Assembly: GCA_016708105.1 (NCBI GenBank)
Contig: JADJGJ010000004.1
Location: 1 to 64,000 of the forward strand
DNA length: 64,000 bases
Direction: 5' to 3'
Source of the DNA: Crocinitomicaceae bacterium
GTDB lineage: Bacteria > Bacteroidota > Bacteroidia > Flavobacteriales_D > Crocinitomicaceae
Shown here: positions 35,593 through 44,908 of the stretch, piece after piece
How positions within the stretch are numbered: position 1 is the first letter of the stretch
Layout: every line of letters starts with the position of its first letter
The notes under the pieces: model-generated
Databases searched by the model: none
What the model saw: only the letters and a program-made list of their open reading frames with translations
What the model was told of the DNA's origin: nothing
Translations under genes and position numbers: made by a program

Positions 35593-37863
35593 CTATTTAG
35601 GAGGCTGAGAAAACATATCCCTCCGAACCCAATAATTATTCATTACAATGTAATCAACCCCGTCTAATGTGGTATATCTAAACAAATCAGCTTGAGCGGA
35701 TTTATAGATCAGCAACTCATCAAGGTAAAAGGGTTCTCCATTACCATTTCCGGTTATAAGCAAATTTAATTTTTCAATATCCGGTGATACGTAAAAATCC
35801 ATGGAAACGAAACACCAATTATTTACAATAAAAGTTGATTGTGAAACCTCAAAGGTATCAAACCAGAGCCCTTTACGATCTCCTATTGAATCTTGCTCAG
35901 CAACGGCAAGTACATCAGGTCGGTCAACTCCCAGATAATACCAAAAACTCACGGTATACATTCCACTGTCCAAATTAGCTACCGGCAATTCATACACTAC
36001 ATCATAACCGCCTTTTGTTTTGTGCATGGCACCGCCGCCTGCAAAATTTTCTCCTTGTTCTGCATCAAACGACTCGTAGGTGAACCACACGGCATTTGTG
36101 TCTGCTCTCCAATTCATTCCAACATCAACATTTGCCAGCTGATCAGCTTCTGTCAATTCATCAAAATAATACCGTGTATTCCATGCCTCGTTGTTATATT
36201 CAAAAACTTTAAAATGTCCATTCTCAAATATTTTTTTTGATGAATGAACTAATCGTCTCTCATCGTATTTAATACCGTCTTGATTTTTCACTATGGCTAT
36301 TTTGACATCTTCTGGTAAATCATAACACAACTCTTTTCCAATAAATTCAGGCGAGAAAAAATTATTGAATTTTATTGCTTCTGTCATTGACATGCGCGAG
36401 GTAACCGCATTCATGAGGGGCAAGCCGGTATGATAACTCAGTAAAAAGGCATCATAATTTCCTTGTTCTGTTCCCAGCAACATGATATTTTCACTGGACA
36501 TGTGTTGAAAAGGTAAGAACAAAATCGCATCAAATTTTTCTTGCTTAACAAACCCAATTAAGTCATTCATTTCATCTGTCAGTTCATTTTGATGAAACAC
36601 ATTTTTAGATTGACTCACCACGTTTGACAACATTGTATGCACGGGATAAAATTCAAAAATGCCAAACAACATTCCTCCATAAAAAACTATTGGATACACG
36701 ATTTTTTTCTTTTCACGCCGATAAATTTGATGCATACTCACCACCAAAAACACTGTAAATACATAATAAAATACCCAGGCAAACCTACCCAGCACCCTGA
36801 ATTGTTTCAAGGGACCAAACAGGTCAACCACGTCTCTCAAAAAAGAATATTTCAACGGAAAACAAAATGCGAAAAGTAAAATCAGCCAAGCTGCAATCAT
36901 AAATACCGCAATCTCTTTACGAATCAAATTTTTCAAATCAAACTCTTTTCTTTTACGCAATACATAGATGAGAATAATCCATCCAAAAATCACAGAAAAA
37001 AATCCAACATAATTCCATGATTCCCAATTTCCGATATTCACCTTTAAATCTCTTGCAAGAAATGCCAATGGACCATCATGCGGAACAAAAACAGATTTCC
37101 AACTGGCGTAATAATTAAAAAATCCGGCAGGTTCACCCAAGCGGTTTTCATGTGTATCAGTGATGGCAACCAACACTTGAAAAATTAGTAAAGGCAGAAT
37201 AACCTGAACCAACACATGCAAACAATTTTTCTTCCAGCTTTTTTTGTTTAACACGGTAGCGGTCAGCCAATAAAATATGCTTAAAAAAGCCAATATCATT
37301 CCCAGATAAGGATGTGTAAAGAAGAACACCATCAGGTAAAGAGCAATACCAAATGACCATAAAAAGCTTTGTTTTTTTATAGCCTGAATCAGCAACCACC
37401 ACATGCCAGGAATAGCAAAAACGTATGCCAGAGACAAATGCCCGGTCATACGATAAACCTGTGGAGACAAAAATGTAATAATGATTGAAGCCGCAATTGC
37501 CCACATAGTTTCAACCCCGTAATGTCTAAAAATTCTCAATAAAAAAAATGTACACAAAGGGAATGATAAAAGCATGGCAAGATTCAAAATTCCAATACCA
37601 TAATCAGAAAAACCCGTGATATGAATCAACCATGACAAAAGCGGATGCCCGTCTGTATAAACCATGTGCTCATAATAGGGATAGTTCATGCCGCCAAATT
37701 GCCAGAATGATTCATCATAACGCGCATGAAATAGGTATGCGTAATAATTTTTTATACCGTCACCATTAGGTGCAAAAACATAATCGTTAGGATGAAACAA
37801 AACCTCATGATAAAAAAAGGCAAGAACACAGAACGATATTCCCGCCGCTAAAAGCGCGAACAT
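35593..37863 (-). CDS. Large polytopic membrane protein with C-terminal periplasmic domain, possibly GT-C-like
   Basis: About 756 residues from ATG 37863 (MFALLAAGISFCVLAFFYHE). The frame opens at a TTG at 37905, but that codon lies in a -7 box (37903-37910). The N-terminal half has about 11 membrane spans. Its first loop (NDYVFAPNGDGIKNYYAYLFHARYD, then YPYYEHMVYTDGHPLLSWL) resembles YfhO/GT-C membrane glycosyltransferases. The last ~350 residues are soluble, with a jelly-roll-like stretch (GGYDVVYELPVANLDSGMYTVSFWYYLG). Its layout is like that of the gene at 21458. A role in modifying surface polymers is plausible but unproven. It is transcribed alone. Confidence 0.6.
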   Translation of the reverse strand: MFALLAAGISFCVLAFFYHEVLFHPNDYVFAPNGDGIKNYYAYLFHARYDESFWQFGGMNYPYYEHMVYTDGHPLLSWLIHITGFSDYGIGILNLAMLLSFPLCTFFLLRIFRHYGVETMWAIAASIIITFLSPQVYRMTGHLSLAYVFAIPGMWWLLIQAIKKQSFLWSFGIALYLMVFFFTHPYLGMILAFLSIFYWLTATVLNKKSWKKNCLHVLVQVILPLLIFQVLVAITDTHENRLGEPAGFFNYYASWKSVFVPHDGPLAFLARDLKVNIGNWESWNYVGFFSVIFGWIILIYVLRKRKEFDLKNLIRKEIAVFMIAAWLILLFAFCFPLKYSFLRDVVDLFGPLKQFRVLGRFAWVFYYVFTVFLVVSMHQIYRREKKKIVYPIVFYGGMLFGIFEFYPVHTMLSNVVSQSKNVFHQNELTDEMNDLIGFVKQEKFDAILFLPFQHMSSENIMLLGTEQGNYDAFLLSYHTGLPLMNAVTSRMSMTEAIKFNNFFSPEFIGKELCYDLPEDVKIAIVKNQDGIKYDERRLVHSSKKIFENGHFKVFEYNNEAWNTRYYFDELTEADQLANVDVGMNWRADTNAVWFTYESFDAEQGENFAGGGAMHKTKGGYDVVYELPVANLDSGMYTVSFWYYLGVDRPDVLAVAEQDSIGDRKGLWFDTFEVSQSTFIVNNWCFVSMDFYVSPDIEKLNLLITGNGNGEPFYLDELLIYKSAQADLFRYTTLDGVDYIVMNNYWVRRDMFSQPPK

Positions 37864-37902
37864 GATTTGCTGCCGTGAGGTCTTATGGTTTGTGGACACG
37901 CT

Positions 37903-37910
37903 CAAAAATA
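37903..37910 (-). promoter_or_regulatory. -7 box of the 35.6-kb membrane protein gene
   Basis: TATTTTTG on the minus strand fits TAnnTTTG, 39 bases upstream of ATG 37863. It overlaps the TTG codon at 37905 and so argues for the downstream start. Confidence 0.45.
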
Positions 37911-37973
37911 CGAATACTTCCTAAAACAACACGCAAGCTTACTGAGCAGTCATAGATTACACGAAAAAAATTG

Positions 37974-37981
37974 TACTTTTG
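37974..37981 (+). promoter_or_regulatory. -7 box of asnS
   Basis: TACTTTTG fits TAnnTTTG. Transcription would begin near 37988, leaving a leader of about 110 bases before ATG 38098. No clear riboswitch or T-box structure was seen in that leader. Confidence 0.5.
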
Positions 37982-38097
37982 CGCGCGTAAATAAGGTTTT
38001 GAATAAATCCCTGCAATTTACAATGCCATGCTGATGTTCATGATTTAGCAAATTGATCAACACAGGTATCCAAAATAAAAATTAAAGATTTAAAAAG

Positions 38098-39537
38098 ATG
38101 AAACGTACTGAAATAGTTTCAGCATTGAAGACTGAGCCACAAGGTCAAGATATTCTGGTAAAAGGATGGGTAAAGGCATTCCGCAGTAATCGCTTCATTC
38201 AACTGAGTGACGGCTCAACTATACATACCATTCAGGCAGTGGTTGATTTTGAAAAATTTGATGAGGCACTGTTAAAGCGCATAACGACAGGCGCTGCGCT
38301 GAGTATCAATGGTAAATTAATTGCCTCACAAGGTGCCGGTCAAAAAGTTGAAATTGCAGTTGAACAAATTGAAATCCTTGGTGATGCTGATCCTGAAGAG
38401 ATAAGTAAAACCGTGATGCAACCAAAAAAACACAGCCTTGAGTTTTTGCGTGAACAAGCTCACTTGCGATTTAGAACAAATTTATTTGGAGCTGTTTTCA
38501 GAGTTAGACATTCGGTAGCGTTTGCTATTCACAAATATTTTAATGATCGTGGTTACTATTATATTCATACCCCAATCATCACCGGTTCTGATGCTGAGGG
38601 AGCAGGTGAAATGTTCCGGGTTTCTATTCTTGATCCCAAAAATCCGCCGCTGACAGAAGAGGGTAAAGTGAATTATGAAGAAGATTTTTTTGGTAAAGAA
38701 ACCAATCTCACCGTCTCAGGGCAATTAGAAGCTGAACTTGCCGCCCTTGCGCTGAGTAAAGTGTACACGTTTGGTCCAACGTTTCGCGCTGAAAATTCTA
38801 ATACCGCCAGACACCTTGCTGAATTTTGGATGATTGAACCTGAAGTGGCGTTTAATGATATTCATGACAACATGGATTTGGCTGAAGATTTTCTCAGGTA
38901 CATCTGCCGTTATGTGATGGAAAATAATGCCGATGATCTCAAATTTCTTCATGATCGTGAAGCGCAGGAAGAACAGACAAAACCTCAAGCTGAACGCAAT
39001 GAGCTTGGTTTATTGGATAGGCTTCAGTTTGTCATCAACAATGATTTTCAACGGTTGACTTATACTGAGGCAATTGATGTGCTGAAAAATTCTACACCGT
39101 ATAAAAAGAAAAAATTCAAATATCCCGTTGAGTGGGGAACAGATTTACAATCAGAACATGAACGGTATCTGGTTGAAAAGGAATTTAAAAAACCAGTGAT
39201 TATCACCGGATATCCTGCATCGTTCAAGGCATTTTATATGCGGCAAAATGAAGATGGAAAAACCGTAGCTGCCATGGATATTCTTTTCCCCGGCATTGGC
39301 GAAATTATTGGTGGATCACAAAGAGAAGAACGGTATGATGTACTTCTTGAAAAATGCAAAGCATTCAATATTCCTGAACATGAAATTTGGTGGTATTTGG
39401 AAACCAGAAAATTTGGAACCGTGCCGCATGCAGGTTTTGGTTTAGGTTTTGAACGCATGGTGATGTTTGTAACAGGTATGACAAATATCCGTGATGTGAT
39501 TCCATTTCCTCGAACTCCAAAGAAAGCAGAATTTTAA
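38098..39537 (+). CDS. asnS: Asparaginyl-tRNA synthetase
   Basis: About 479 residues, the normal length. The N-terminal OB-fold anticodon-binding domain (ILVKGWVKAFRSNRFIQLSDGS) is followed by the class II catalytic core: motif 1 region (RVRHSVAFAIHKYFNDRGYYYIHTP), motif 2 (TFGPTFRAENSNTARHLAEFWMIEPE) and motif 3 (GFGLGFERMVMFVTG). The AsnRS-type ending NIRDVIPFPRTPKKAEF distinguishes it from AspRS. It charges tRNA-Asn in the cytoplasm. It is a single gene with its own promoter, convergent with hemH. Confidence 0.97.
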   Translation: MKRTEIVSALKTEPQGQDILVKGWVKAFRSNRFIQLSDGSTIHTIQAVVDFEKFDEALLKRITTGAALSINGKLIASQGAGQKVEIAVEQIEILGDADPEEISKTVMQPKKHSLEFLREQAHLRFRTNLFGAVFRVRHSVAFAIHKYFNDRGYYYIHTPIITGSDAEGAGEMFRVSILDPKNPPLTEEGKVNYEEDFFGKETNLTVSGQLEAELAALALSKVYTFGPTFRAENSNTARHLAEFWMIEPEVAFNDIHDNMDLAEDFLRYICRYVMENNADDLKFLHDREAQEEQTKPQAERNELGLLDRLQFVINNDFQRLTYTEAIDVLKNSTPYKKKKFKYPVEWGTDLQSEHERYLVEKEFKKPVIITGYPASFKAFYMRQNEDGKTVAAMDILFPGIGEIIGGSQREERYDVLLEKCKAFNIPEHEIWWYLETRKFGTVPHAGFGLGFERMVMFVTGMTNIRDVIPFPRTPKKAEF

Positions 39538-39588
39538 TCCTCCTCTGCGTTACGTTCTGGATAAGTTGAAACTTTAGTTGAATTTCAT

Positions 39589-40608
39589 TTACACTTTCAT
39601 TGCCAACTCACACACGGTATCAACCCATAAAGGTGAATCGTTGAGACTTTCTACTAATTGCACTTTTTCTCCGCCATTTTCTGTAAACAAGTGCTGATAT
39701 TCTACTCCTATTTCAATAGATGTTTCAAGACAATCAGCTATAAATGCGGGCGAAAATACGAGCAATTTTTTTGCTCCTGATTTTGCCAGTTTTTCCACTT
39801 CTTGATCAGCATATGGTTTTAACCACGGTGTTTTACCCAGCCGAGATTGAAACACTATGGTAAAATGATCTTTCGCTATGTTCAATTTATCAGCAATCAA
39901 ACGAGAGGTTTCATAACACTCGTTGCGGTAACACAAAGGCTGTTCATCATTAAACGCTTTATCGCAATTGCATTGTGCACAAGTTAATCCCGGATGACTT
40001 TTTTCTATATGCCTTTCAGGCAATCCATGATAACTGAAAAGCACATGATCGTAATCTTTTACGTTATACTGTTTCGCTCTATCAACAAAAGCATTGATGT
40101 AAGAAGGATGATTAAAATACTCTGCAATAATTTTTATCTCTGGTACCACCCACCAAGATGAAATAATGTTCACCGCCTTTTCAATCGCTGATCCACTGGT
40201 TGAGCTGGCGTTATGTGGAAAGAGCGGGAAAATTACAATACGATCATATTGCTCCTTTTGTATGCGTTCCAACACAGAATCTAATGATGGATTTTGATAA
40301 CGCATGGCAAATTCTACCGTAACATTTTGCGCAGCTAATTTTTGCTGTACCAGCTCACGCAATTTTTCACCATAGGTTAACAAGGGAGATTTTCCTCCCC
40401 ACATGTTCCATAATTGCTGATACACTTTTGCAGATTTTGGCGCACGAAAAGGAGCAATGATTCCGTTCACTAAAATATAACGACCCACCGGATTAATATC
40501 AATCACTCTTGGATCATTTAAAAACTCTCGCAAATACTTTCTTACATCTGAAGTTTTTGGGCTATCCGGTGTTCCAAGATTAATAAGAAGTACGCAAGTT
40601 TTTTTCAT
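39589..40608 (-). CDS. hemH: Ferrochelatase
   Basis: About 339 residues. The N-terminal CVLLINLGTPDSPKTSDVRKYLREFL is the family opening. The active-site His lies in FSYHGLPERH and the conserved Glu in SPAFIADCLETSIEIG. FQSRLGKTPWLKPY is another family block. The enzyme inserts ferrous iron into protoporphyrin IX, the last step of heme synthesis, at the membrane surface. The CAQCNCDKAF and NECYETS segments contribute several Cys residues; iron-sulfur binding is not established here. A -7 box lies 22 bases upstream. Confidence 0.97.
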   Translation of the reverse strand: MKKTCVLLINLGTPDSPKTSDVRKYLREFLNDPRVIDINPVGRYILVNGIIAPFRAPKSAKVYQQLWNMWGGKSPLLTYGEKLRELVQQKLAAQNVTVEFAMRYQNPSLDSVLERIQKEQYDRIVIFPLFPHNASSTSGSAIEKAVNIISSWWVVPEIKIIAEYFNHPSYINAFVDRAKQYNVKDYDHVLFSYHGLPERHIEKSHPGLTCAQCNCDKAFNDEQPLCYRNECYETSRLIADKLNIAKDHFTIVFQSRLGKTPWLKPYADQEVEKLAKSGAKKLLVFSPAFIADCLETSIEIGVEYQHLFTENGGEKVQLVESLNDSPLWVDTVCELAMKV

Positions 40609-40630
40609 CAGTAAGAAAAATCAATGATTA

Positions 40631-40638
40631 CAAAAATA
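40631..40638 (-). promoter_or_regulatory. -7 box of hemH
   Basis: TATTTTTG on the minus strand fits TAnnTTTG and lies 22 bases upstream of ATG 40608. Confidence 0.45.
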
Positions 40639-40692
40639 GTTTTTTAATGCAGATGTGTGTGATGAAATGCTAATACAAAAAGAATGTATTAC

Positions 40693-42630
40693 TTAAACGG
40701 TCGGTTCAACCCAGTCACCATATTCTTTGATCAGGTTGATGAGCTCAGTGACGGCGTCGTCTTCATTGATGCTTTTTTTGATTACTGTTTTTTGTTTGTA
40801 GAGGTTAATTTTTCCCTTACCCACACCAACGTAACCATAATCAGCATCTGCCATCTCTCCGGGTCCGTTTACAATACAACCCATGACACCAATTTTCAAG
40901 CCTTTCAAATGACTTGTTTTAGATCTGATCTTAGCGGTTGTCTCTTGCAAATCAAATAAGGTACGCCCGCATGAAGGACATGAAATATATTCAGTTTTTG
41001 AAATACGCGTGCGGGTTGCTTGTAAAATTCCAAAAGCCGTGGATGTTGTTAACTGTGGCGTTGAACATCTTTCCGTTTCAATGAATACCCCATCGCCCAT
41101 TCCGTCTAACAATAAACCACCCATATCAGTAGCTGAAAAAAGTTGGAATCGCTGATCGTCCAACCCAATATACGCTCTGTTCATCACAACAGGAAAAGTA
41201 ACTTGCTGGTGCATCATCTCAACAAAAAATCTCCGCATTTCAGGCATCCAATGTTTGTTTGATGAATACAGCAAGAGCACAATTTTTTCAGACTCAGGTA
41301 ATGATTTTAATTTTTTTACCGCACCCAAATCAGCCGCACTCACGCGCACAAAATTCAGCTGATCAGATTTGAGATCCGATAAAAAATAATCAACCCAATT
41401 GAACACCGGATACACTTGATTCCGCGGTTCCCAAACTGATGCATTACACAATACTCCCAGCGTGCCCGGCAATTCAAATTCAGGAATCATGCTGCCGGTA
41501 TAAATGTAGTCCACCGCCTGATCTTTGATTGTCCATTTATCATCCACTTGATTGTAGATATACCCAAAAGGAAATAATTGAGCAGGTCGTAACTCAGTCT
41601 GATGTGCCAGTGAGGCTATTACAATGGGCACATGTTTGCCTCCAATATTGATTTGTGGATTTGTTTTTCTTCGTTCGTATTCAAAAGGGTTATAAGGCAA
41701 ATCAAAATTGATTTCTGCAATTTCATCATGGTCATCTCGTTTTGCGTACCTATCTGCCAAAGCACGCGCTACCGGAATTTCAAACTCAGGTTCTTCAGTC
41801 AGCGACACGCGAATGGTGTCACCAATTCCGTCTTCAAGTAAAGTTCCAATACCTACCGCTGATTTTATTCTACCATCTTCTCCCTCACCTGCTTCAGTAA
41901 CGCCTAAATGTAATGGATAAACCCGTCCACGATCAAGCATACGAGCAACTAATAAACGATACGCTTGCACCATAACTTGCGGGTTACTTGATTTCATGGA
42001 AATAACCAAGTTGTAAAATGCATTATCTTCACAAATCTGTACAAACTCAAGCGCAGATTCTACCATACCCAGCGGCGAATCACCATAGCGACTCATGATG
42101 CGATCAGAAAGTGAACCATGATTTGTACCAATGCGCATGGCTCTGTTTTTTTCTTTACACAACAAAACGAGTGGAGTAAATTTCTCTCTGATTTTTTTTA
42201 ATTCTTCAGCATAAGATTCATCTGTGTATTCAATGTTTTCAAATTTCTTTTTGTCAACATAATTCCCCGGGTTCACACGAATTTTTTCAACGTGCAAGGC
42301 AGCTTCTTCTGCCGCATTGGGCGTGAAGTGAATATCTGCAACCAAAGGAGTATCATATCCTTTTGAATTTAATTCAGCCCGAATATTTTTCAGATTTTCC
42401 GCCTCATTCATGGATGGCGCCGTGAAACGCACCAATTCACAACCTGCTTCAATCATGCGTATGGCTTGCGCAACACTTGCCGTGGTGTTCATGGTGTCTG
42501 TAGTTGCCATAGATTGCACGCGAATAGGATTTTCTCCTCCTATACCCAATACACCAACATGAGCCGTTGCAGTTTTTATTCGGTTGTATGCCGTTAAGCT
42601 GATGCAGTAATTTTTATTTTCTGATGACAT
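40693..42630 (-). CDS. ispG: 4-hydroxy-3-methylbut-2-enyl diphosphate synthase (long form)
   Basis: About 645 residues. The N-terminal TIM-barrel is clear (VGVLGIGGENPIRVQSMATTDT, LVADIHFTPNAAEEAA, KIRVNPGNYVD). The C-terminal 4Fe-4S domain has CPSCGRTLFDLQ and IGVMGCIVNGPGEMADADYGYVG, supplying the three Cys ligands and the catalytic Glu of NGPGE. A ~250-residue middle insertion (about residues 295-545) makes it the long form known from plants, chlamydiae and Bacteroidota. It catalyses the reductive step of the MEP isoprenoid pathway. The upstream gap to metG carries a dispersed repeat. Confidence 0.96.
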   Translation of the reverse strand: MSSENKNYCISLTAYNRIKTATAHVGVLGIGGENPIRVQSMATTDTMNTTASVAQAIRMIEAGCELVRFTAPSMNEAENLKNIRAELNSKGYDTPLVADIHFTPNAAEEAALHVEKIRVNPGNYVDKKKFENIEYTDESYAEELKKIREKFTPLVLLCKEKNRAMRIGTNHGSLSDRIMSRYGDSPLGMVESALEFVQICEDNAFYNLVISMKSSNPQVMVQAYRLLVARMLDRGRVYPLHLGVTEAGEGEDGRIKSAVGIGTLLEDGIGDTIRVSLTEEPEFEIPVARALADRYAKRDDHDEIAEINFDLPYNPFEYERRKTNPQINIGGKHVPIVIASLAHQTELRPAQLFPFGYIYNQVDDKWTIKDQAVDYIYTGSMIPEFELPGTLGVLCNASVWEPRNQVYPVFNWVDYFLSDLKSDQLNFVRVSAADLGAVKKLKSLPESEKIVLLLYSSNKHWMPEMRRFFVEMMHQQVTFPVVMNRAYIGLDDQRFQLFSATDMGGLLLDGMGDGVFIETERCSTPQLTTSTAFGILQATRTRISKTEYISCPSCGRTLFDLQETTAKIRSKTSHLKGLKIGVMGCIVNGPGEMADADYGYVGVGKGKINLYKQKTVIKKSINEDDAVTELINLIKEYGDWVEPTV

Positions 42631-42658
42631 GGTATTTTTTTTGTTTTCGCTTTCTTTC

Positions 42659-42733
42659 CTCCCCCTTAATCCCCCTCCAAAGGGGGAAACATTGACACCC
42701 CTCCAAAGGGAGGGGGAACGAGAGGGAGGATAT
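42659..42733. repeat. CT-rich dispersed repeat with inverted arms between ispG and metG
   Basis: The sequence CCCCTTAATCCCCCTCCAAA-GGGGG and a second CCCCTCCAAAGGGAGGGGG follow each other. Read on the minus strand, it gives TTTGGAGGGGGATTAAGGGG, clearly related to the CTTGAGGGAGGATTAAGGAGG block of the 13.3-13.6 kb tandem repeat. It is probably a member of a genome-wide repeat family. Confidence 0.7.
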
Positions 42734-42734
42734 T

Positions 42735-44795
42735 TTATCTCACCTCACACCCCGCATCAAATCCATCTTCCGGAGATAAGAAACTTAATTTTCCTTCTTT
42801 ATTTTCTGCCATTAAAATCATGCCCTGTGATTCAACTCCGCGAATTTTACGCGGCGCAAGATTCAATAACAGACTTACTCGTTTTCCAATAACATCTTCA
42901 GGGGCATAATGTTCAGCAATGCCTGAAACAACTGTGCGCTGATCAAGTCCAGTATCAACGGTGAGTTTTAAAAGTTTATCTGCTTTTGGTACTCGCTCTG
43001 CTGCAATTATCTTACCCACACGAATATCCATTTTCATAAAATCATCAAATGAGATATCCGTTTTCTGTTGAGCAAAATCTGATTTGGTATTATTTTCTTT
43101 TGACGCATTCAACTTAGCCACCTGTGCCTCAACAAAAACATCTTCTACTTTTTCTACTAAAATTTCCGGCAGATTCAATACATGCCCATTCGCCAATAGT
43201 TCAGCGCTTCCTGCAACTGACCAATCTAGTTCGCCAATATTCAGAAAGTGTGCTATGCGTTCAGATTTTTTTGGTAAGAACGGAGCAAAAGCCAAGGTTA
43301 AATTTGCCGTAATTTGAAGTGCAATATTCAGAATAGTTTTTACACGTGATAAATCTGTTTTTGCTAATTTCCACGGTTCCGTATCAGCCAGATATTTATT
43401 ACCCAATCGTGCTAGATTCATTGCTTCAGCCTGCGCATCACGCAAACGATAACGCGTAATCAAATCATTTAACTTATCCGGAAAAGCAGATAAGTCTTTT
43501 ATTACTTCTTTATCTATATCATGCAACTCTCCGCGCTCAGGAACTACACCCTGAAAATATTTATTGGTGAGCACCAAAGCACGATTCACAAAGTTTCCAA
43601 GTATGTCTGCTAATTCATTATTTACTCTGGCCTGATATTCTTTCCAAGTAAACTCGCTGTCTTTACTTTCTGGAGCTATGCATGTGAGTGTATATTTCAG
43701 CTCATCAGTTTTGTCAGGATTTTCAGCAAGAAATTCATGCAGCCACACTGCCCAGTTTCTTGATGTTGAAAATTTATCTCCTTCTAAATTCAGAAATTCG
43801 TAAGCCGGTACGTTGTCAGGCAAAATAAAATCACCGTGCTCTTTTAAAAGAATTGGAAAAATGATAGCGTGAAAAACAATATTGTCTTTGCCAATAAAAT
43901 GAATGAGCTTGGTATTGCCTGTCCAATAATCTTCCCATTTTTTATTTTGCTCTTTTGCCCATTCTTTTGTGGCTGAAATGTAACCAATAGGTGCGTCTAA
44001 CCATACGTATAGCACTTTGCCTTCAGCATTTGGCAGAGGAACTTTTACGCCCCAATCCAAATCACGGGTCATGGCGCGTGGGTGCAAACCACCGTCAATC
44101 CAACTCATACATTGTCCAATTACTTGTTTCCTCCATTCATTTGGAAAATGATGTCGCTGTCCATTCAATTTCCCATCTCTCAAATAATATCTAAGCCAGT
44201 CCTGATGCCGTTCCATTGGTAAAAACCAATGTGATGTCTCCTTTAACTCCGGTCTTTTTCCACTGAGGGTTGACACCGGATTAATAAGATCTGTAGGACT
44301 CAGCGCGGTACCACATTTTTCACACTGATCACCATAAGCATTTTCATTTGCACATTTTGGACAAGTTCCAATAATATACCGGTCAGCTAAAAATTGGTTG
44401 AACTCCGTGTCATAATATTGTTCAGTGGTCTTCTCAACAAAACTACCATTCGCGTTTAATTTTTTAAAATAGTCTTGCGCTGTTTCGTGATGAATTTGAT
44501 TTGACGTGCGTGAGTAGATATCAAAAGAAATTTGAAAATCTTCAAAAGCCTTTTTGTTTATGGCGTGATATTTATCCACGATTTCTTTTGGTGTGCTGTT
44601 TTCTTTTTTGGCACGCAGGGTAATTGCTGCGCCATGCTCATCACTTCCGCAAACAAAAACAATATCTTCCTTTTTCATGCGCATGAACCGCACAAAAATA
44701 TCTGCAGGTAAATAAACCCCCGCAATATGACCCAAGTGAAGAGGACCATTGGCATAAGGCAATGCCGCCGTAACTGTGTATTTTTGCTTGCTCAT
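42735..44795 (-). CDS. metG: Methionyl-tRNA synthetase with C-terminal tRNA-binding domain
   Basis: About 686 residues from ATG 44795 (MSKQKYTVTAALPYANGPLH). A farther ATG at 44819 overlaps the -7 box and is rejected. Motifs: HLGH (the HIGH motif, in PLHLGHIAG), a zinc knuckle pattern CPKCANENAYGDQCEKCG near residue 150, and KFSTSR (the KMSKS equivalent). The last ~100 residues (MDIRVGKIIAAERVPKADKLLKLTVDTG) are the EMAP-II/Arc1p-like tRNA-binding domain of long bacterial MetRS. It charges tRNA-Met and initiator tRNA. It ends 105 bases before ispG, on the same strand. Confidence 0.96.
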   Translation of the reverse strand: MSKQKYTVTAALPYANGPLHLGHIAGVYLPADIFVRFMRMKKEDIVFVCGSDEHGAAITLRAKKENSTPKEIVDKYHAINKKAFEDFQISFDIYSRTSNQIHHETAQDYFKKLNANGSFVEKTTEQYYDTEFNQFLADRYIIGTCPKCANENAYGDQCEKCGTALSPTDLINPVSTLSGKRPELKETSHWFLPMERHQDWLRYYLRDGKLNGQRHHFPNEWRKQVIGQCMSWIDGGLHPRAMTRDLDWGVKVPLPNAEGKVLYVWLDAPIGYISATKEWAKEQNKKWEDYWTGNTKLIHFIGKDNIVFHAIIFPILLKEHGDFILPDNVPAYEFLNLEGDKFSTSRNWAVWLHEFLAENPDKTDELKYTLTCIAPESKDSEFTWKEYQARVNNELADILGNFVNRALVLTNKYFQGVVPERGELHDIDKEVIKDLSAFPDKLNDLITRYRLRDAQAEAMNLARLGNKYLADTEPWKLAKTDLSRVKTILNIALQITANLTLAFAPFLPKKSERIAHFLNIGELDWSVAGSAELLANGHVLNLPEILVEKVEDVFVEAQVAKLNASKENNTKSDFAQQKTDISFDDFMKMDIRVGKIIAAERVPKADKLLKLTVDTGLDQRTVVSGIAEHYAPEDVIGKRVSLLLNLAPRKIRGVESQGMILMAENKEGKLSFLSPEDGFDAGCEVR

Positions 44796-44816
44796 GTAAT
44801 TAATGGAATAATTGCG

Positions 44817-44824
44817 CAAAGATA
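44817..44824 (-). promoter_or_regulatory. -7 promoter box of metG
   Basis: TATCTTTG on the minus strand is a perfect TAnnTTTG match, 21 bases upstream of ATG 44795, and it covers the alternative start at 44819. Confidence 0.6.
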
Positions 44825-44908
44825 GGGGAATTTTAGAGGAATTTTGGAACCTTATTTCATTCTGGTTTGATGGGTTTCTGTATTTTTACCTTCACACGCT
44901 CAAATAAA

